64,000 nt of DNA, taken from assembly GCA_021325635.1 (NCBI GenBank), contig JAJPGV010000016.1, forward strand, positions 1-64,000. Direction: 5' to 3'. Both the position numbers and the translations under genes were made by a program. Positions 16,213-24,763 of the stretch are shown here, one piece after another. Positions within the stretch are counted from its first letter, which is position 1, and every line of letters begins with the position of its first letter. Under the pieces are notes generated by a model, which did no database searches, was not told the DNA's origin, and worked only from the letters and a program-made list of their open reading frames with translations. This DNA is from Chloroflexota bacterium. GTDB taxonomy: Bacteria; Chloroflexota; JAJPGV01.

Positions 16213-17448
16213 ATGGCGGCCGCCTACGCGCAGCTGATCCGCGAAGCGCCCGACGACTTCCGCATCCACACCAGTCTGTTCACGGACCCGGCCATCTTCG
16301 AGGAGGAGATGCGCAGGATCTTCGAAAAGACGTGGGTCTACGTGGCGCACGAGAGCGAGATCCCCACCGCGGGCGACTATCGCACCACCTACATTGGCAA
16401 ACAGCCGGTCATCGTCAGCCGCGATGACGAAGGCAACATCCACGTATTGCTCAACATCTGCCGTCATCGCGGCAACCTCGTGTGCCGCGATGAGCGCGGC
16501 AGCGCCGGCACTTTTCGCTGCAACTACCACGGTTGGGTCTACAAGAACAGCGGGGAGCTGGCGGGCATCTCCCATCCGCAGGGCTACCCTGAGAGCGTAG
16601 GCCGCGACCTTTCGGGTCTGCTCCCAGCCGCGCGCGTGGCAACCTACCGCGGCCTGATCTTCGCCAGCCTGTCCGATCAGGTGCCGAGCCTCGAAGAGCA
16701 TCTCGGCGCGGTTCGGCCATACGTAGACTTGTGGGCCGATCTTTCGCCGGTAGGCGAGGTCCGGGCCCACCGGCCGCACTCCTTCGCCTATGAAGGCAAC
16801 TGGAAGTTCCAGATGGAGAACGGGGCAGACGGCTATCACCCGCGCTTCGTGCATGAGTGCGCCTTCCAGACAATGGCGCATTTCCTCAGCCGCCCGGTTC
16901 GCGACAGCTCAGGCATGCAGGACATCGGCGCGATCAGGGGCTTTCCCGGCGGGCACAGCATCCTCGAGCGCCCCGGCATGGTGGGCATCGACCCCTCCCT
17001 CTTCCGTGAGTACACCGACCTCCTCGCCGAGCAGCATGGAATCGAACGGACTCAGCGCATCATCGCCGGCTACAACATCCTGATCTTTCCCAATGTCTAC
17101 CTGATGGACTCCAACATTCGCGTGATCCAGCCCATCAGATTGGACGAGACCGTGGTCCACTCGCACTACACCGAGCTGTGCGGCATCCCCGATTATGTCA
17201 ACGTCGCGCGACTCAAGGACGTGCAGTGGCGCCTGGGCACGACCGGGCTCATCGGCACTGACGATATGGAGATCTTCGCCGCGGCGCAAAGCGCCATGCA
17301 AGCCAGCGCAATGCCCTGGCTGCGATTGAGTCGGGCCATGGACAGTGAAGTGATCGAGCCGAGCGGAGAACGCCGCGCCGACATCAACGCCGAATCCTCC
17401 CAGCGCGCCATGTACCGCGAGTGGCTGCGCCTGATGTCTGCCAGCTAG
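16213..17448 (+). CDS. Aromatic-ring-hydroxylating dioxygenase, large (alpha) Rieske subunit
   Basis: The 411-residue protein has a Rieske [2Fe-2S] motif CRHRGNLVC ... CNYHGWVY (about 86-110) and the mononuclear-iron region NGADGYHPRFVH (about 202-213), followed by a late DDMEIF acid. This layout is that of the benzoate/anthranilate/toluate-dioxygenase group of alpha subunits, which add O2 across an aromatic ring to make a cis-diol. The small subunit follows 9 nt later, confirming a hetero-oligomeric enzyme. No reductase or ferredoxin gene is present in the window, so electrons must come from elsewhere. MmgE/PrpD and UbiD genes complete the operon, which suggests an aromatic carboxylate substrate. 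Confidence 0.88.
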   Translation: MAAAYAQLIREAPDDFRIHTSLFTDPAIFEEEMRRIFEKTWVYVAHESEIPTAGDYRTTYIGKQPVIVSRDDEGNIHVLLNICRHRGNLVCRDERGSAGTFRCNYHGWVYKNSGELAGISHPQGYPESVGRDLSGLLPAARVATYRGLIFASLSDQVPSLEEHLGAVRPYVDLWADLSPVGEVRAHRPHSFAYEGNWKFQMENGADGYHPRFVHECAFQTMAHFLSRPVRDSSGMQDIGAIRGFPGGHSILERPGMVGIDPSLFREYTDLLAEQHGIERTQRIIAGYNILIFPNVYLMDSNIRVIQPIRLDETVVHSHYTELCGIPDYVNVARLKDVQWRLGTTGLIGTDDMEIFAAAQSAMQASAMPWLRLSRAMDSEVIEPSGERRADINAESSQRAMYREWLRLMSAS

Positions 17449-17457
17449 GCGCGCCCG

Positions 17458-17952
17458 TTGCTCCTCACCCACGCCGAAGCCGAGAGCCTGCTCTACCAGG
17501 AGGCCCGATTGCTCGACGAACGCCGCCTGGAAGATTGGCTGGGCCTCTTTACCGAAGATGGGCTGTATTGGCTGCCGATGGCGGAAGGGACGGATCCTCT
17601 GCGTGAGCCGTCGCTAGCGTATGACGACGCCGGCGGCCGCGCCCAGCGGGTCTACGCCCTGCTGCACACCCGACACCACTCCCAGATTCCGCCCTCGCGC
17701 ACGCTGCACTGCATATCGAACCTGGAAATGGAGCCCGGCGCGACGGACACGGAAGCGCTGGTGCGCTGCAACCTGGTCGTGTACGAGCTGCGACCGGGCC
17801 ATCGCCAGCAATACGGCATGGGCAAGATGCGCGCGCTGGCCGGGCGAGGAGAATACCGGCTGCGCTTCCAGGACGGCTGGAAGATCGCCCTCAAGAAGAT
17901 CCTGCTGCTGGACAGCGATCAGCCCATGACCAACTTGACCTTCATCGTCTGA
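17458..17952 (+). CDS. Aromatic-ring-hydroxylating dioxygenase, small (beta) subunit
   Basis: This 164-residue protein has the NTF2/SnoaL-like fold of dioxygenase beta subunits. An N-terminal helix EAESLLYQEARLLDERRLEDWLGLF is followed by the usual DGLYWLP strand, HTRHHSQIPPSRTLHCISN, and a C-terminal GWKIALKKILLLD. It has no catalytic residues of its own and holds the alpha3beta3 hexamer together. The start appears to be TTG 17458, 9 nt after the alpha-subunit stop, with only a weak ribosome site. Translation is probably coupled. Confidence 0.85.
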   Translation: MLLTHAEAESLLYQEARLLDERRLEDWLGLFTEDGLYWLPMAEGTDPLREPSLAYDDAGGRAQRVYALLHTRHHSQIPPSRTLHCISNLEMEPGATDTEALVRCNLVVYELRPGHRQQYGMGKMRALAGRGEYRLRFQDGWKIALKKILLLDSDQPMTNLTFIV

Positions 17953-17972
17953 TCGTCGAAGGAGAGCCAGGC

Positions 17973-19376
17973 ATGTCCGAACGGCAGCCCGACATCGCAG
18001 CCACATTCGCCGCGTATGCCGCGAACCTGACGTACGAGCAGCTTCCAGCAGCAGTAGTTTCGACGCTCAAGCGCGTCGTGCTGGACACACTGGGCACGAC
18101 GCTGGCCGCCAATCACCTGGCCGACGGCGTGCAGCCGCTCATCGACCTCATACAGCAGACGGGTGGGGCACCCGAGAGCACGCTGTTAGGTTTCGGCCGG
18201 AAGGTGCCGGCACTCATGGCCGCCCTCGGCAACGGCGGCATGGCGCAGGCGCTGAACTACGCCGATACAGCCAAGGACGCGGGACACCTGGGGCCCAGCT
18301 CGGTGCCTGCTGCCCTGGCCGCGGCCGAGCAGACCGGCGGCGTGAGCGGCCGCGAGTTCCTGGCCAGCCTCGCCGCCGGAACCGAGCTGATGGCCCGGCT
18401 GTCGACCGCTTTTCGCCACGCCTGGGGCGATTGGCCGGTGAAACCATTGCGCACCCAGACGTGGGGCTATTTCAACGCCGCCCTGTGCTCCGGCCGTGTC
18501 CTGAAGCTGAACGCCAGCCAGATGCACGATGCTCTGGGACTGGCGCTGATGCAGGCATCCGGCTCGATGCAGATCGTCCGCGGGGGGGACCCACCCGCCA
18601 AAAACATCTACGCCGCCTTTCCCAACTACGGCGGCCTGCTGAGCGCGATGCTGGCGCGCAATGGCCTCCGAGCCGCCTGCGACGGGATATTCGAAGGTGA
18701 AGCCGGACTGTTCCAGCTGTTCCATGACGGGCGCTTCTGGCGATCACCGCTCGAGAACGGGCTGGGCGAGACGTTCTATCTGCTAGGCGTCCGCTTCAAG
18801 CCGTGGCCCACCAGCGGGGTGACACACTCGCTCATCGAAGCCGCGCTGCAGCTGGTTGCCCGCGAGCGCCTCGACGCCGCCGACATCGAGCAGGTGCAGC
18901 TGATCGGCGGCCCAGACATCAGCCACTGCAGCGAGCCGGTGGAGGTGCGCAAGAAGCCCAGCACGACGGCCGCCGCTGGCAACAGCGTCTTCTTCCCGGT
19001 AGCCAAAGTGCTGGCCAACGGCGGCATCAGCCTGGCGGACTTTACGCCCGAGGGACTGCGCCAGCCACAGGTCCTGGCGCTGGCGCAGCGCATGACTTAC
19101 ACCATCGACGCCGAGCTGGGCTCGTCCGGAATCGTGCTGCTTAGCACCGCGGACGGGCGACGGCTGGAAAGCCGGGCGGATACCCCGCTAGGCGATCTCG
19201 CGAACCCTATGAGCTACGAGCAGATCGTCGCCAAGTTCCTGGACTGCGCGCGCTACGCGGCGCAACCGATACCCGCCGAGAATCTGCAGCGGATAGTTGA
19301 GCTGATCGACCATCTGGAGCAGGTGCCGGACGTAGCTGCGCTGCCGGCGCTGCTGAGCAATCTCGAAACCCGTTGA
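17973..19376 (+). CDS. MmgE/PrpD-family protein
   Basis: The 467-residue product aligns with the MmgE/PrpD fold: VVLDTLGTTLAA near residue 33, ANALGNGG-type GNGGMAQALNYADTAKD near 88, then HVGPSSVPAALA-like HLGPSSVPAALAAAEQ. The family includes 2-methylcitrate dehydratase and cis-aconitate decarboxylase. Many members in catabolic islands have no known reaction but probably act on di- or tricarboxylates. It sits between the dioxygenase beta subunit (20 nt gap, ribosome site AAGGAGAG) and a UbiD decarboxylase (8 nt gap). A dehydration or decarboxylation step after ring oxidation is therefore plausible. Confidence 0.82.
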   Translation: MSERQPDIAATFAAYAANLTYEQLPAAVVSTLKRVVLDTLGTTLAANHLADGVQPLIDLIQQTGGAPESTLLGFGRKVPALMAALGNGGMAQALNYADTAKDAGHLGPSSVPAALAAAEQTGGVSGREFLASLAAGTELMARLSTAFRHAWGDWPVKPLRTQTWGYFNAALCSGRVLKLNASQMHDALGLALMQASGSMQIVRGGDPPAKNIYAAFPNYGGLLSAMLARNGLRAACDGIFEGEAGLFQLFHDGRFWRSPLENGLGETFYLLGVRFKPWPTSGVTHSLIEAALQLVARERLDAADIEQVQLIGGPDISHCSEPVEVRKKPSTTAAAGNSVFFPVAKVLANGGISLADFTPEGLRQPQVLALAQRMTYTIDAELGSSGIVLLSTADGRRLESRADTPLGDLANPMSYEQIVAKFLDCARYAAQPIPAENLQRIVELIDHLEQVPDVAALPALLSNLETR

Positions 19377-19384
19377 GGTGAGCT

Positions 19385-20809
19385 ATGGCCTTCAATGACC
19401 TGCGGGACTATATCGCCCGAGTGGAGGCGCTGGGCGAGCTGAAGTGTGTCGAGGGAGCGGACTGGGACCTGGAAATCGGGGCCATCTCCTCTATCACCTC
19501 CCTGATGGACAAGCCGCCGGCGCTGCTGTTCGACGGCATCAAGGGCTACCCGCCGGGCTGGAGGGTGTTCTGCGACGTGTTCAACGGTCCCAAGCGCCTG
19601 GCGGAGGTCCTGCAGCTCGATCCCAGCCGGCCGGTGATGGACTGGATCCGCACCATCAAGGAGCGGCTCCAGGCGTTCAAAGGACTCCCACCGGTGCTGG
19701 TTGACCGAGCCCCGTGCCAGCAGAACGTGTTTCGCGGCCCCGAAGTGGATCTGTTCAAGTTCCCGGTCCCGCGCTGGTTCGAAGGCGACGGGGGACGCTT
19801 TATCGGCACCAACGACCTGGTGATCACCCGCGATCCGGACAGCGGCGCGGTGAACGTGGGCACCTATCGGGTGCAGGCTCATGACCGCAATACCGCCGGC
19901 ATCTTTGCCGACAAGGGCAAGGACGGCCGGATCATGATGGAGCGCTACTGGGCGCGTGGGGAGAGCTGTCCAATCGCCGTTTGCTGCGGCCAGGACCCAA
20001 CGTTGTGGATCGCCGCGACGCAGTCGCTGCCCTTCGGCAGCTCAGAGTTCGAGTACGCGGGCTGGATCAAGGGCGCGCCATTGGAGATTATCCGGGGTCC
20101 GGTGACCGGCCTGCCACTGCCGGCCAGCGCCGAGATCGTCCTCGAAGGCGCTGTGCCGCCGCCCGAGACAGAGTCGCACATGGAGGGCCCGTTCGGCGAA
20201 TGGGAGGGCTACTACGCCTCCCGCGCCAGCCTGCAGCCGGTCATCAGAGTCGAGTCGATCATGCACCGCAACGACCCCATCCTGTGCGGGCTGCACAGGG
20301 TGCGTCCGCACGGCGGGTACTACTTCAACAACCTGTTCAGCTGCGCCCTGCTGTGGCAGCAGATCGAGACCTGCGGCGTCTCGGACGTCACCGGCGTATG
20401 GCAGATGGACGGCGGGGGCCGCATGATCTTCGTGATTGCCATCAAGCAGCGCTACGTCGGGCATGCCAAACGGGCGGCCTATGTGGCCATGGGCGGAGCC
20501 GGAGCCTACGGCGGACGGTTCATCGTCCTGGTCGACGATGACATCGACCCATCCAACACCAAGGACGTGCTGTGGGCCATCGCTACGCGCTGCGACCCGG
20601 AGTTCGACATCGAGATCCAGAAGGGCTGCTGGGGCGCAAATGTGGACCCGGTGGGCATCCTCCGCGGCGACGTGAGCACCTCACGAGCTATCGTCGACGC
20701 CTGCCGGCCCTACAGCCAGATGGCGACCTACCCACCGCTGGTGGCCGTGAGCCCCGAGCTGGAATCGCGGGTACGAGATCGCTGGGGCGACGTCTTCGAG
20801 CCTTTCTGA
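19385..20809 (+). CDS. UbiD-family prenyl-FMN-dependent decarboxylase (paralogue 1; metal-ligand His replaced)
   Basis: The 474-residue protein has the UbiD pattern: NVGTYR (N-x4-R, equivalent to the Asn/Arg that bind the metal and act in catalysis), the AEIVLEG Glu, and EGPFGEWEGYY, where the two Glu five residues apart are catalytic. UbiD enzymes (de)carboxylate aromatic or alpha,beta-unsaturated acids using prenyl-FMN made by UbiX. No UbiX is encoded in this window. The metal-binding His expected about 17 residues after the Arg reads ADKGKDGRI, with Lys instead. Activity with prenyl-FMN is therefore uncertain. It is the last gene of the Rieske operon; GAGGTGAGCT precedes the ATG. Confidence 0.88.
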   Translation: MAFNDLRDYIARVEALGELKCVEGADWDLEIGAISSITSLMDKPPALLFDGIKGYPPGWRVFCDVFNGPKRLAEVLQLDPSRPVMDWIRTIKERLQAFKGLPPVLVDRAPCQQNVFRGPEVDLFKFPVPRWFEGDGGRFIGTNDLVITRDPDSGAVNVGTYRVQAHDRNTAGIFADKGKDGRIMMERYWARGESCPIAVCCGQDPTLWIAATQSLPFGSSEFEYAGWIKGAPLEIIRGPVTGLPLPASAEIVLEGAVPPPETESHMEGPFGEWEGYYASRASLQPVIRVESIMHRNDPILCGLHRVRPHGGYYFNNLFSCALLWQQIETCGVSDVTGVWQMDGGGRMIFVIAIKQRYVGHAKRAAYVAMGGAGAYGGRFIVLVDDDIDPSNTKDVLWAIATRCDPEFDIEIQKGCWGANVDPVGILRGDVSTSRAIVDACRPYSQMATYPPLVAVSPELESRVRDRWGDVFEPF

Positions 20810-20829
20810 CCGGGCGCCCGCTCGGACCC

Positions 20830-20861
20830 GCGCTGCACACGCCACATGGCCTATGCAGCGC
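20830..20861. terminator. Hairpin between convergent genes
   Basis: GCGCTGCA (20830-20837) and TGCAGCGC (20854-20861) form a perfect 8-bp stem around a 16-nt loop, in the 63-bp gap where the Rieske operon meets the solute-binding-protein gene. There is no U-run, so a bidirectional hairpin role is inferred from position. Confidence 0.45.
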
Positions 20862-20872
20862 CTGCCGTCGCC

Positions 20873-22099
20873 TTACTTGAGGACTTCCTTGGAGATGGCG
20901 ATGGCCTTGAGGAACACGCCGTAGTTGTCCTCGGTATCGGAGGGGGCTCGGTTCTCCGGGGGCACGCCTTTGGCCGGGTCGACCGCGCCCTGCGGATCGA
21001 CCACTGGCACGTCGGTTCGGCGGCTGTTGTAGCCCGTCTTCTGCGACCACATCGTCTGGCCCTCCTTGCTCAGCAGCCAGTTGATGAGCACCTTGGCGGC
21101 GTTAGGATGCGGGGCTCGATTGAAGAGCGCCACCGATCCGGAGCTGCCGCTCGCCGACCAGGCTGCTGGGTCCTCAGGCGCCAGCGGCTTGATGTTCTTG
21201 ATGTCCAGGCCCCGGCTGGCGAAGTCTGACAGCACCGAGGGCACCACACCGAGGCCGATGGGATACTCGCCGCGAAGGGTCCACTCGCCGAGCTGGCGCC
21301 GGTCCTGGGTCAGCGCGATCTGCTGGCTCTGGAAGAGGCTGCGCAGCTTGTCCTCACCCTTGTGCACGAGGAACGAGCTGGCAACTAGGGCACCGGCCGA
21401 TGGCACGCGTGAGTCGTGCAGGGCCATCTTGCCCTTCCACTTGGAGTCCCACAGCTGATCGATGCTGTTCAGCTGAGACTCCGGAATGACGGTCCGGTTG
21501 ACGTAGGTCATCCACAGCACCTGGCTGACGAACATGTAGCCCAACGCGTGCCCGCTATCCACCCAGCCTGCATCGAAACCGCCAACCCACGGGCCCTGCG
21601 TGACCTCGGGCAGCACCAATGCCGGCCGCAGCGGATCCAGCGCTCCCGCCGGCTTGAAGCCGTCGAAGATCGCACTCGGGCTGTGAACGGCGACGTCCCA
21701 CTGGTATTGGCCAGCCTGGCGCTCGTTGCTGACCTTGGGCACCAGGTCCGCCTGGCCGTTGCCGATGAGGGTTTCGACGGTAATGCCGTACTTCTTTTGG
21801 AACTCATCGAACACCTGCCGGTAGACGTCACCAGGCACAGTGATGACGTTCACCTTGCCCTCGCGTTTGGCGGCAGCGACGACGCCGTCCCAATCTGCCG
21901 GGGCAGCGGCGCTGGCTGATGCAGAGGACGCCGCGGAAGCGCCAGCCGAAGCCGCGGCCGACTGCGACGCGGGAGCGGGCTTCGACTGCGCCGGGGACGG
22001 AGCCGTGGAGGCGGCCTGGCTGCCTCCACAGCCAGCCAGCACGATGGCCAGCAGGGCCACGCTCAGGGATGAACGAACCGTTGACGGCATGCCTTTCAC
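20873..22099 (-). CDS. ABC transporter solute-binding lipoprotein (iron/spermidine-type fold), SBP 1
   Basis: A lipoprotein signal (VALLAIVLAGC, Cys24) is followed by a Ser/Ala/Pro-rich linker to about residue 65 and a bacterial extracellular solute-binding domain. It begins WDGVVAAAKREGKVNVITVPG, resembling Fe3+-binding FbpA-like and polyamine-binding proteins. C-terminal KVLINWLLSKEGQTMW is the usual family end motif. It would capture a small solute outside the membrane. It is 30 nt downstream of a UbiD gene in the same direction. GTG 22099 (AAGGAG 7 nt upstream) or ATG 22090 could be the start. It is not close to the four SBP paralogues of the TPGPS type. No ABC ATPase is nearby. Confidence 0.85.
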   Translation of the reverse strand: MKGMPSTVRSSLSVALLAIVLAGCGGSQAASTAPSPAQSKPAPASQSAAASAGASAASSASASAAAPADWDGVVAAAKREGKVNVITVPGDVYRQVFDEFQKKYGITVETLIGNGQADLVPKVSNERQAGQYQWDVAVHSPSAIFDGFKPAGALDPLRPALVLPEVTQGPWVGGFDAGWVDSGHALGYMFVSQVLWMTYVNRTVIPESQLNSIDQLWDSKWKGKMALHDSRVPSAGALVASSFLVHKGEDKLRSLFQSQQIALTQDRRQLGEWTLRGEYPIGLGVVPSVLSDFASRGLDIKNIKPLAPEDPAAWSASGSSGSVALFNRAPHPNAAKVLINWLLSKEGQTMWSQKTGYNSRRTDVPVVDPQGAVDPAKGVPPENRAPSDTEDNYGVFLKAIAISKEVLK

Positions 22100-22129
22100 C
22101 TCACTTCTCCTTAGCAGGTCGTGTGCACC

Positions 22130-23605
22130 CTATTGGAATAGACCCGACCACTTGTCGCGGAGCGCTGCCCGGAGCTCGGGGCTGGCCGAGCTGACTGCGG
22201 GAAACTCCTGCTTCCAGTGGAAGGGCCGCGTGGCGTCGATGATCAGGCGCGAATTGGTGAACTCGCGCCGAGCGCGCTTCTCGGGTGGGATACGGGGATC
22301 GAGCGGCGTGCTCCAGCAGCTGCGAATAAGGTCCAGGGACTCCTCCGGATCCGAGCGCGTCCACATGGCCCACAACACCTCATCGACGTTGTTGGGATCG
22401 ATGTCCTCATCCACCACCACGATGTAGCGGCCGAGGTAAGCCGCCTCCCGACACTGGCTTGCCACCAGCGCTGCCTGCCGGGCATGGCCGGCGTAGCGTG
22501 TGCAAATCGAGATCACTACCATGCCGCGGCCAGCCGAAGGGGCCATGGAAACCGCCCTCACGTCCGGCACGCCGGCAGCTTCCAGGGCGTCCCACAGAGC
22601 GGCGTTGATGATGGTTCGCGCTACCTCGTGCGTGGCACCCGGCGGACGCGTGGGGCAGTAGCCCAGGATGATCGGATCGTCCCGGTGGTAGAGCGCTTCG
22701 ACCTGCACGAAGGGCTCCTGACGAACGGCGCTGGCGTAGTAGCCGGTCCATTCACCGAACGGCCCTTCCTCCATCAGCCTCTCGGGATGGACGAAACCTT
22801 CGACAACGATCTCAGCGTGCGCCGGAATTGGCAAACCGGTCACCGGCCCGCGGATCACCTCGAGCGGCTCGCCCTTCACCGCGCCGGCCCATTCGTACTC
22901 GTTAGTGGAGGGTGGGAGTCCCGAGCTGCTGGCGGCAAAGAGCAGTGGGTGGGCGCCGAAAACCGCCGCGACCGGCATGGGCTCGCCGCGGGCGAAGTAC
23001 TTATCACGATGTATCCGGCCGTGATGGCCGGGCGAGATGTACAGACCGATCTTGTCGCGACCCTGGATCATCATGCGGTATGTGCCGACGTTGATCTGGC
23101 CTGTGTCCGGATCGCGGGTGATGACCTGGTCGCCGGTGCCGAGGTAGCGGCCTGTGTCGGCTTCGTGCCAGCGCGGCGTGGGAAAGCGAAACAGGTCGAT
23201 ATCGTCGCCGCGCACGACGTTCTCCAGCACCGCTCCTGTCGTGACCTCTTTGACCGGTGTGAGCTTCAGCTGGCGGCTCTTGGCGCGCCAGGCCTGCTCT
23301 ATCTCGGAGCGCGATTGGTCGTGTGGAAGGCCCAGCGCTATGGCCCCCAGCTCCTTGCTGGCAAAGACGTCGGTAACCACTCTCCAGCCGGCCTGGTAGC
23401 CCTTGATATTGTCGAACAGCAGGCAGCGATGGTGGCCGGGCTCGAGCGCCAGCAGCTCGCTCAAGCCACCAATCTCGAGGTCCCAATCCGCTCCGTCAAT
23501 CGTCTGCAGCTGACCCAGGTCCTGGGCTAGCCGAATCCAATCCCGCAGATCGCGGTGCTGAAGGGACTGCGCCAAGCGGGGCGCATCGGGAGCAAGGACA
23601 CTCAT
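22130..23605 (-). CDS. UbiD-family decarboxylase (paralogue 2)
   Basis: Starting at ATG 23605, with AGGAG before it, gives 491 residues; the frame runs further upstream but that part is not UbiD-like. All expected residues are present: INVGTYR, the His in SPGHHGRI, HAEIVVEG and EGPFGEWTGYY. The pair of catalytic Glu is intact. Substrate is probably an aromatic or acrylic acid. It lies between an HIBADH-like gene (100 nt upstream) and SBP 1 (30 nt downstream), all on the minus strand. The three could form one uptake-plus-catabolism unit, and its own promoter box lies in the upstream gap. Confidence 0.88.
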   Translation of the reverse strand: MSVLAPDAPRLAQSLQHRDLRDWIRLAQDLGQLQTIDGADWDLEIGGLSELLALEPGHHRCLLFDNIKGYQAGWRVVTDVFASKELGAIALGLPHDQSRSEIEQAWRAKSRQLKLTPVKEVTTGAVLENVVRGDDIDLFRFPTPRWHEADTGRYLGTGDQVITRDPDTGQINVGTYRMMIQGRDKIGLYISPGHHGRIHRDKYFARGEPMPVAAVFGAHPLLFAASSSGLPPSTNEYEWAGAVKGEPLEVIRGPVTGLPIPAHAEIVVEGFVHPERLMEEGPFGEWTGYYASAVRQEPFVQVEALYHRDDPIILGYCPTRPPGATHEVARTIINAALWDALEAAGVPDVRAVSMAPSAGRGMVVISICTRYAGHARQAALVASQCREAAYLGRYIVVVDEDIDPNNVDEVLWAMWTRSDPEESLDLIRSCWSTPLDPRIPPEKRARREFTNSRLIIDATRPFHWKQEFPAVSSASPELRAALRDKWSGLFQ

Positions 23606-23663
23606 GCTCGACTTCTCCTGGGCAAGCTGGGCGCCGCGATCCGGCCCCCCATAGTGGTCAGCA

Positions 23664-23671
23664 ATTGTATA
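23664..23671 (-). promoter_or_regulatory. -10 box TATACAAT upstream of UbiD 2
   Basis: TATACAAT (minus strand) lies 59-66 nt before the UbiD start, in the gap after the HIBADH-like gene. It is identical to the box at 24614-24621. Confidence 0.45.
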
Positions 23672-23705
23672 CGTACGGCGTGGCAGCGCCGGCGGCGTGG
23701 CACGC

Positions 23706-24605
23706 TCAGGCCAGTTTCCGGTCGCGCAACTCGCAGCCGGCGAGCTGCTCCATGGTGCGCACGTTCGCCAGGAAGCCAGCCTCGTCGCAGCCCAAGCCTC
23801 GGCCGCGCTCCAGAACACCCTGCACCTGGTCAAGCACCGGTGTTTCCAGCTCGATTTGCGTGGCTAGCTCGCGCACCAGGCCCAGGTCTTTGAGCACCCC
23901 CTCGAAGGTTGCCGGCGCGCTGAACTGCCCATCGAAGACCAGCCGCGGGAAGACGTCCATAGTGCCGCTGCTAGCGGAGCTGGACTGCAGCACTGCCAGC
24001 AGCCTGCGGGGATCGAGGCCTGCCTTGACCCCAAGGAGCATGCCCTCAGCGTCCGACAGCAGATGGGCATGCACCAGGTGCTGCACAACCAGCTTGGCCG
24101 TCATTCCCGCGGAGATGTCGCCGACGTGCACGAGGTTCGAGCCGAGGATTTCCAGAACCGGCCGCACGCGCTCCAGCGTCGCGGCCGAGCCACCGACCAT
24201 GACCGCGAGCGTGCCGGCCACCGCCCCCTGACGCCCACCGCTAACAGGGGCATCGAGCACCTCGATGCCCCGTTTCCGGCACTCCTCCGCCAGCCGCCGG
24301 AAGACCGCCGGTGAATTCGTGGTGGTATCGACGTAGCAGGCGCCCGGAGCAAGTCCGGCCAAAATGCCGGCCTGGGGATCCAGCAGAACAGACTCGACCT
24401 CGGCGGGGCCCGGAAGGCTCGTGAAGACGAGCTCACAGCCGGAGGCGGCAGCGCGCGGCGTGTCGGCCCAGCTGGCGCCGGACTCCAGCAGGCCGGACGC
24501 GGCTTCCTTCCTCAGATCGTGGACGGCGACGCTATGACGGGCCTGGAGGAGCCGCCGCACCATCGGCTCCCCCATGGTTCCAATGCCAACAAAACCAATC
24601 TGCAC
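23706..24605 (-). CDS. 3-hydroxyisobutyrate-dehydrogenase-family NAD(P)-dependent oxidoreductase
   Basis: From GTG 24605 the protein is 299 residues. The N-terminus QIGFVGIGTMGEPM is the Rossmann start. DAPVSGGRQGAVAGTL (about 118-133) is the substrate loop, and the catalytic Lys is in GMTAKLVVQHL (about 168). The Asn that usually follows the Lys four residues later is Gln. Members oxidise beta-hydroxy acids (3-hydroxyisobutyrate, tartronate semialdehyde, 2-(hydroxymethyl)glutarate). The start codon is 8 nt from a TATACAAT box, so the mRNA is probably leaderless, and the longer frame upstream is not coding. It is followed by UbiD 2. Confidence 0.87.
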   Translation of the reverse strand: MQIGFVGIGTMGEPMVRRLLQARHSVAVHDLRKEAASGLLESGASWADTPRAAASGCELVFTSLPGPAEVESVLLDPQAGILAGLAPGACYVDTTTNSPAVFRRLAEECRKRGIEVLDAPVSGGRQGAVAGTLAVMVGGSAATLERVRPVLEILGSNLVHVGDISAGMTAKLVVQHLVHAHLLSDAEGMLLGVKAGLDPRRLLAVLQSSSASSGTMDVFPRLVFDGQFSAPATFEGVLKDLGLVRELATQIELETPVLDQVQGVLERGRGLGCDEAGFLANVRTMEQLAGCELRDRKLA

Positions 24606-24613
24606 GGTGCCGC

Positions 24614-24621
24614 ATTGTATA
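24614..24621 (-). promoter_or_regulatory. -10 box TATACAAT of a leaderless gene
   Basis: The box ends 8 nt before the GTG at 24605 (GCGGCACC between them), leaving no room for a 5' leader. The geometry matches that of the OmpR-type regulator at 10732. Confidence 0.55.
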
Positions 24622-24763
24622 GGACCGCGACCGGCGGGCGCAGTCCTCGAGATTGATTCGCATTGCTTCTCACTGATTTTCATTGAGCAAGCCAGCAGAG
24701 CGCAACGAGCCTTGCGTGGTAACATCCGGCATCTCGATTGACCACCCGGGAGGTAGGCTGCGC

